Origin: Bacteroidia bacterium
GTDB taxonomy: Bacteria; Bacteroidota; Bacteroidia; Cytophagales; Cyclobacteriaceae
Length of the DNA: 64,000 nucleotides
Direction: 5' to 3'
Assembly: GCA_030425425.1 (NCBI GenBank)
Contig: JAUIAO010000015.1
Span: 34,591-98,590 of the forward strand
The position numbers were made by a program, and so were the translations under genes. This document shows positions 63,514-64,000 of the stretch, piece after piece. The first letter of the stretch is position 1, and each line of letters starts with the position of its first letter. The notes under the pieces were generated by a model that worked only from the letters and a program-made list of their open reading frames with translations, was not told the origin of the DNA and searched no databases.

Positions 63514-63595
63514 CATGTCATTATGTCTTATTTATCCGTGATTGACTTATTATACATGTCATTATGACTTCTTTTTAGGTCATTCTCATGTCATT
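63514..63595 (-). repeat. Three AATGACATG repeats upstream of hsp20
   Basis: CATGTCATT on the plus strand (AATGACATG on minus) occurs at 63514-63522, 63555-63563 and 63587-63595, with a related GGTCATT at 63578-63584. Spacings are 41 and 32 bp, near four and three helical turns. They lie 80-160 bp before the hsp20 start. Confidence 0.55.
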
Positions 63596-63665
63596 CCAAT
63601 TCTTTCAAAATTTTTATTCAGTAGTCTTTGGAGAAAATAAAACAGCGATTTAAGTTTGCAGTCCT

Positions 63666-63696
63666 TTTGAGAGCAAGCGAACGATATTTATCTTTT
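63666..63696 (+). promoter_or_regulatory. Promoter of tRNA-Asn
   Basis: TTTG at 63666-63669, a 19-base spacer and TATCTTTT at 63689-63696, one mismatch from TAnnTTTG. It ends 25 bp before the tRNA. Confidence 0.5.
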
Positions 63697-63721
63697 CGTT
63701 GCAATCAAAGTTAGACCTTAA

Positions 63722-63795
63722 TCCTCAGTAGCTCAGTTGGTTAGAGCATCTGACTGTTAATCAGAGGGTCGCTGGTTCGAGCCCAGCCTGAGGAG
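63722..63795 (+). tRNA. tRNA-Asn (anticodon GTT)
   Basis: A 74-nt tRNA: acceptor TCCTCAG / CTGAGGA, anticodon arm TCTGA-CTGTTAA-TCAGA (GTT), T arm GCTGG-TTCGAGC-CCAGC, discriminator G, no encoded CCA. Confidence 0.95.
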
Positions 63796-63800
63796 CTTGA

Positions 63801-63835
63801 AAAGCCTGATAGAGAAATCTGTCAGGCTTTTTTGT
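63801..63835 (+). terminator. Terminator of tRNA-Asn
   Basis: AAAGCCTGA (63801-63809), a 12-base loop, TCAGGCTTT (63822-63830) followed by further T residues. Confidence 0.88.
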
Positions 63836-63861
63836 TTTTAATCTTCATAGTAAAGTTAAGT

Positions 63862-63875
63862 GTCGCTGGCTCGAG
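63862..63875 (+). repeat. Fragment of the tRNA-Asn T arm
   Basis: GTCGCTGGCTCGAG repeats 63768-63781 of tRNA-Asn (GTCGCTGGTTCGAG) with one mismatch, 27 bp beyond the terminator. Confidence 0.5.
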
Positions 63876-63924
63876 GATTTGGGGATCAATCCGAAAACCT
63901 GTGGGGTATCTCCAAAAAGTCTAA

Positions 63925-64000
63925 TTTGCATTTCAAAAAGAATTGGGAGATTTATCAGCATGGGAATTACTTCTACCAGAAGGAGTATTAGAATACTTTG
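63925..64000 (+). CDS. Possible transposase N-terminus (truncated by window edge)
   Basis: An open frame runs to the window end after a TAA at 63922-63924. It reads FAFQKELGDLSAWELLLPEG, then VLEYF; the pattern LLPEGVLEYF is typical of the N-termini of ISAon1-type Bacteroidota transposases. No ATG is seen, so the start is either a TTG (63942 region) or the frame is a fragment. The assignment is weak because only about 25 residues are visible. Confidence 0.35.

Noticed and set aside
1..64000. CRISPR arrays or rRNA genes
   Set aside because: No regularly spaced direct repeats with unique spacers, no cas genes and no rRNA sequence were seen.

Overview
This window is chromosomal DNA from a member of the Bacteroidota, most likely a marine, gliding Cytophagales-type bacterium. 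The phylum call rests on a type IX secretion pair (porU-porV), the gliding lipoprotein gldH beside ricT, WG-repeat, GWxTD and DUF2911 proteins, and promoters of the Bacteroidota form TTG-N17-22-TAnnTTTG. Rank below phylum is inference.

Layout. 1-500: a truncated ParE/RelE-type toxin with its probable antitoxin. 0.7-6 kb: a secreted MORN-like protein, a Nudix hydrolase, a DUF4198 protein, RNase HII, a secreted barrel-like protein and a CsaA-like tRNA-binding protein. 5.9-8.3 kb: a divergent signalling cluster with a SiaC-like phospho-switch protein, a STAS-like protein, a small unrecognised protein and a PP2C phosphatase. 8.4-13.4 kb: housekeeping genes (exonuclease III, gcvT, a ComB-like phosphatase, MazG, DUF2911). 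13.4-18.6 kb: a leftward operon of an FAD oxidoreductase, a giant pseudopeptidase/propeller/barrel protein and YicC. 18.7-25.9 kb: a rightward run of MBL hydrolase, pssA, porU, porV and an inactive M16 protein. 25.9-46.7 kb: a WG-repeat protein, hemA, a triple-HhH protein, an SF1 helicase, gldH, ricT, tRNA-Leu, purD, recQ, manC, rlmB, a GWxTD protein, a methyltransferase, dps and asnB. 46.7-47.4 kb: an NlpC/P60 hydrolase and a 58-residue PLDc_N-type membrane protein.

47.62-53.97 kb is the accessory part: a compact integrative element of about 6.3 kb inserted at the 3' end of tRNA-Ala(GGC). It is bounded by an 18-bp direct repeat and has tandem GTTCC-type repeats just inside both ends. It carries a tyrosine integrase, an RteC-like protein, a HTH (excisionase-like) protein, a gpII/CRI-like replication initiator, a DUF5681 protein and two secreted or lipidated cargo proteins. 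A divergent, structured, terminator-ended small RNA candidate lies against the start of the replication gene. The element supplies a new terminator for the tRNA and has pushed the original one 6.3 kb away. Just beyond the right end is a broken copy of the tRNA-Ala 3' half with two 14-bp insertions.

54.2-63.4 kb returns to core genes: an MsbA-type ABC exporter, a uridine-kinase-like protein, a GreA/B-like protein, a MacB/FtsX-type permease, an ALDH7-type aldehyde dehydrogenase, HtrA/DegP and Hsp20. The window ends with tRNA-Asn(GTT), its terminator, a tRNA-Asn T-arm fragment and what looks like the start of a transposase.
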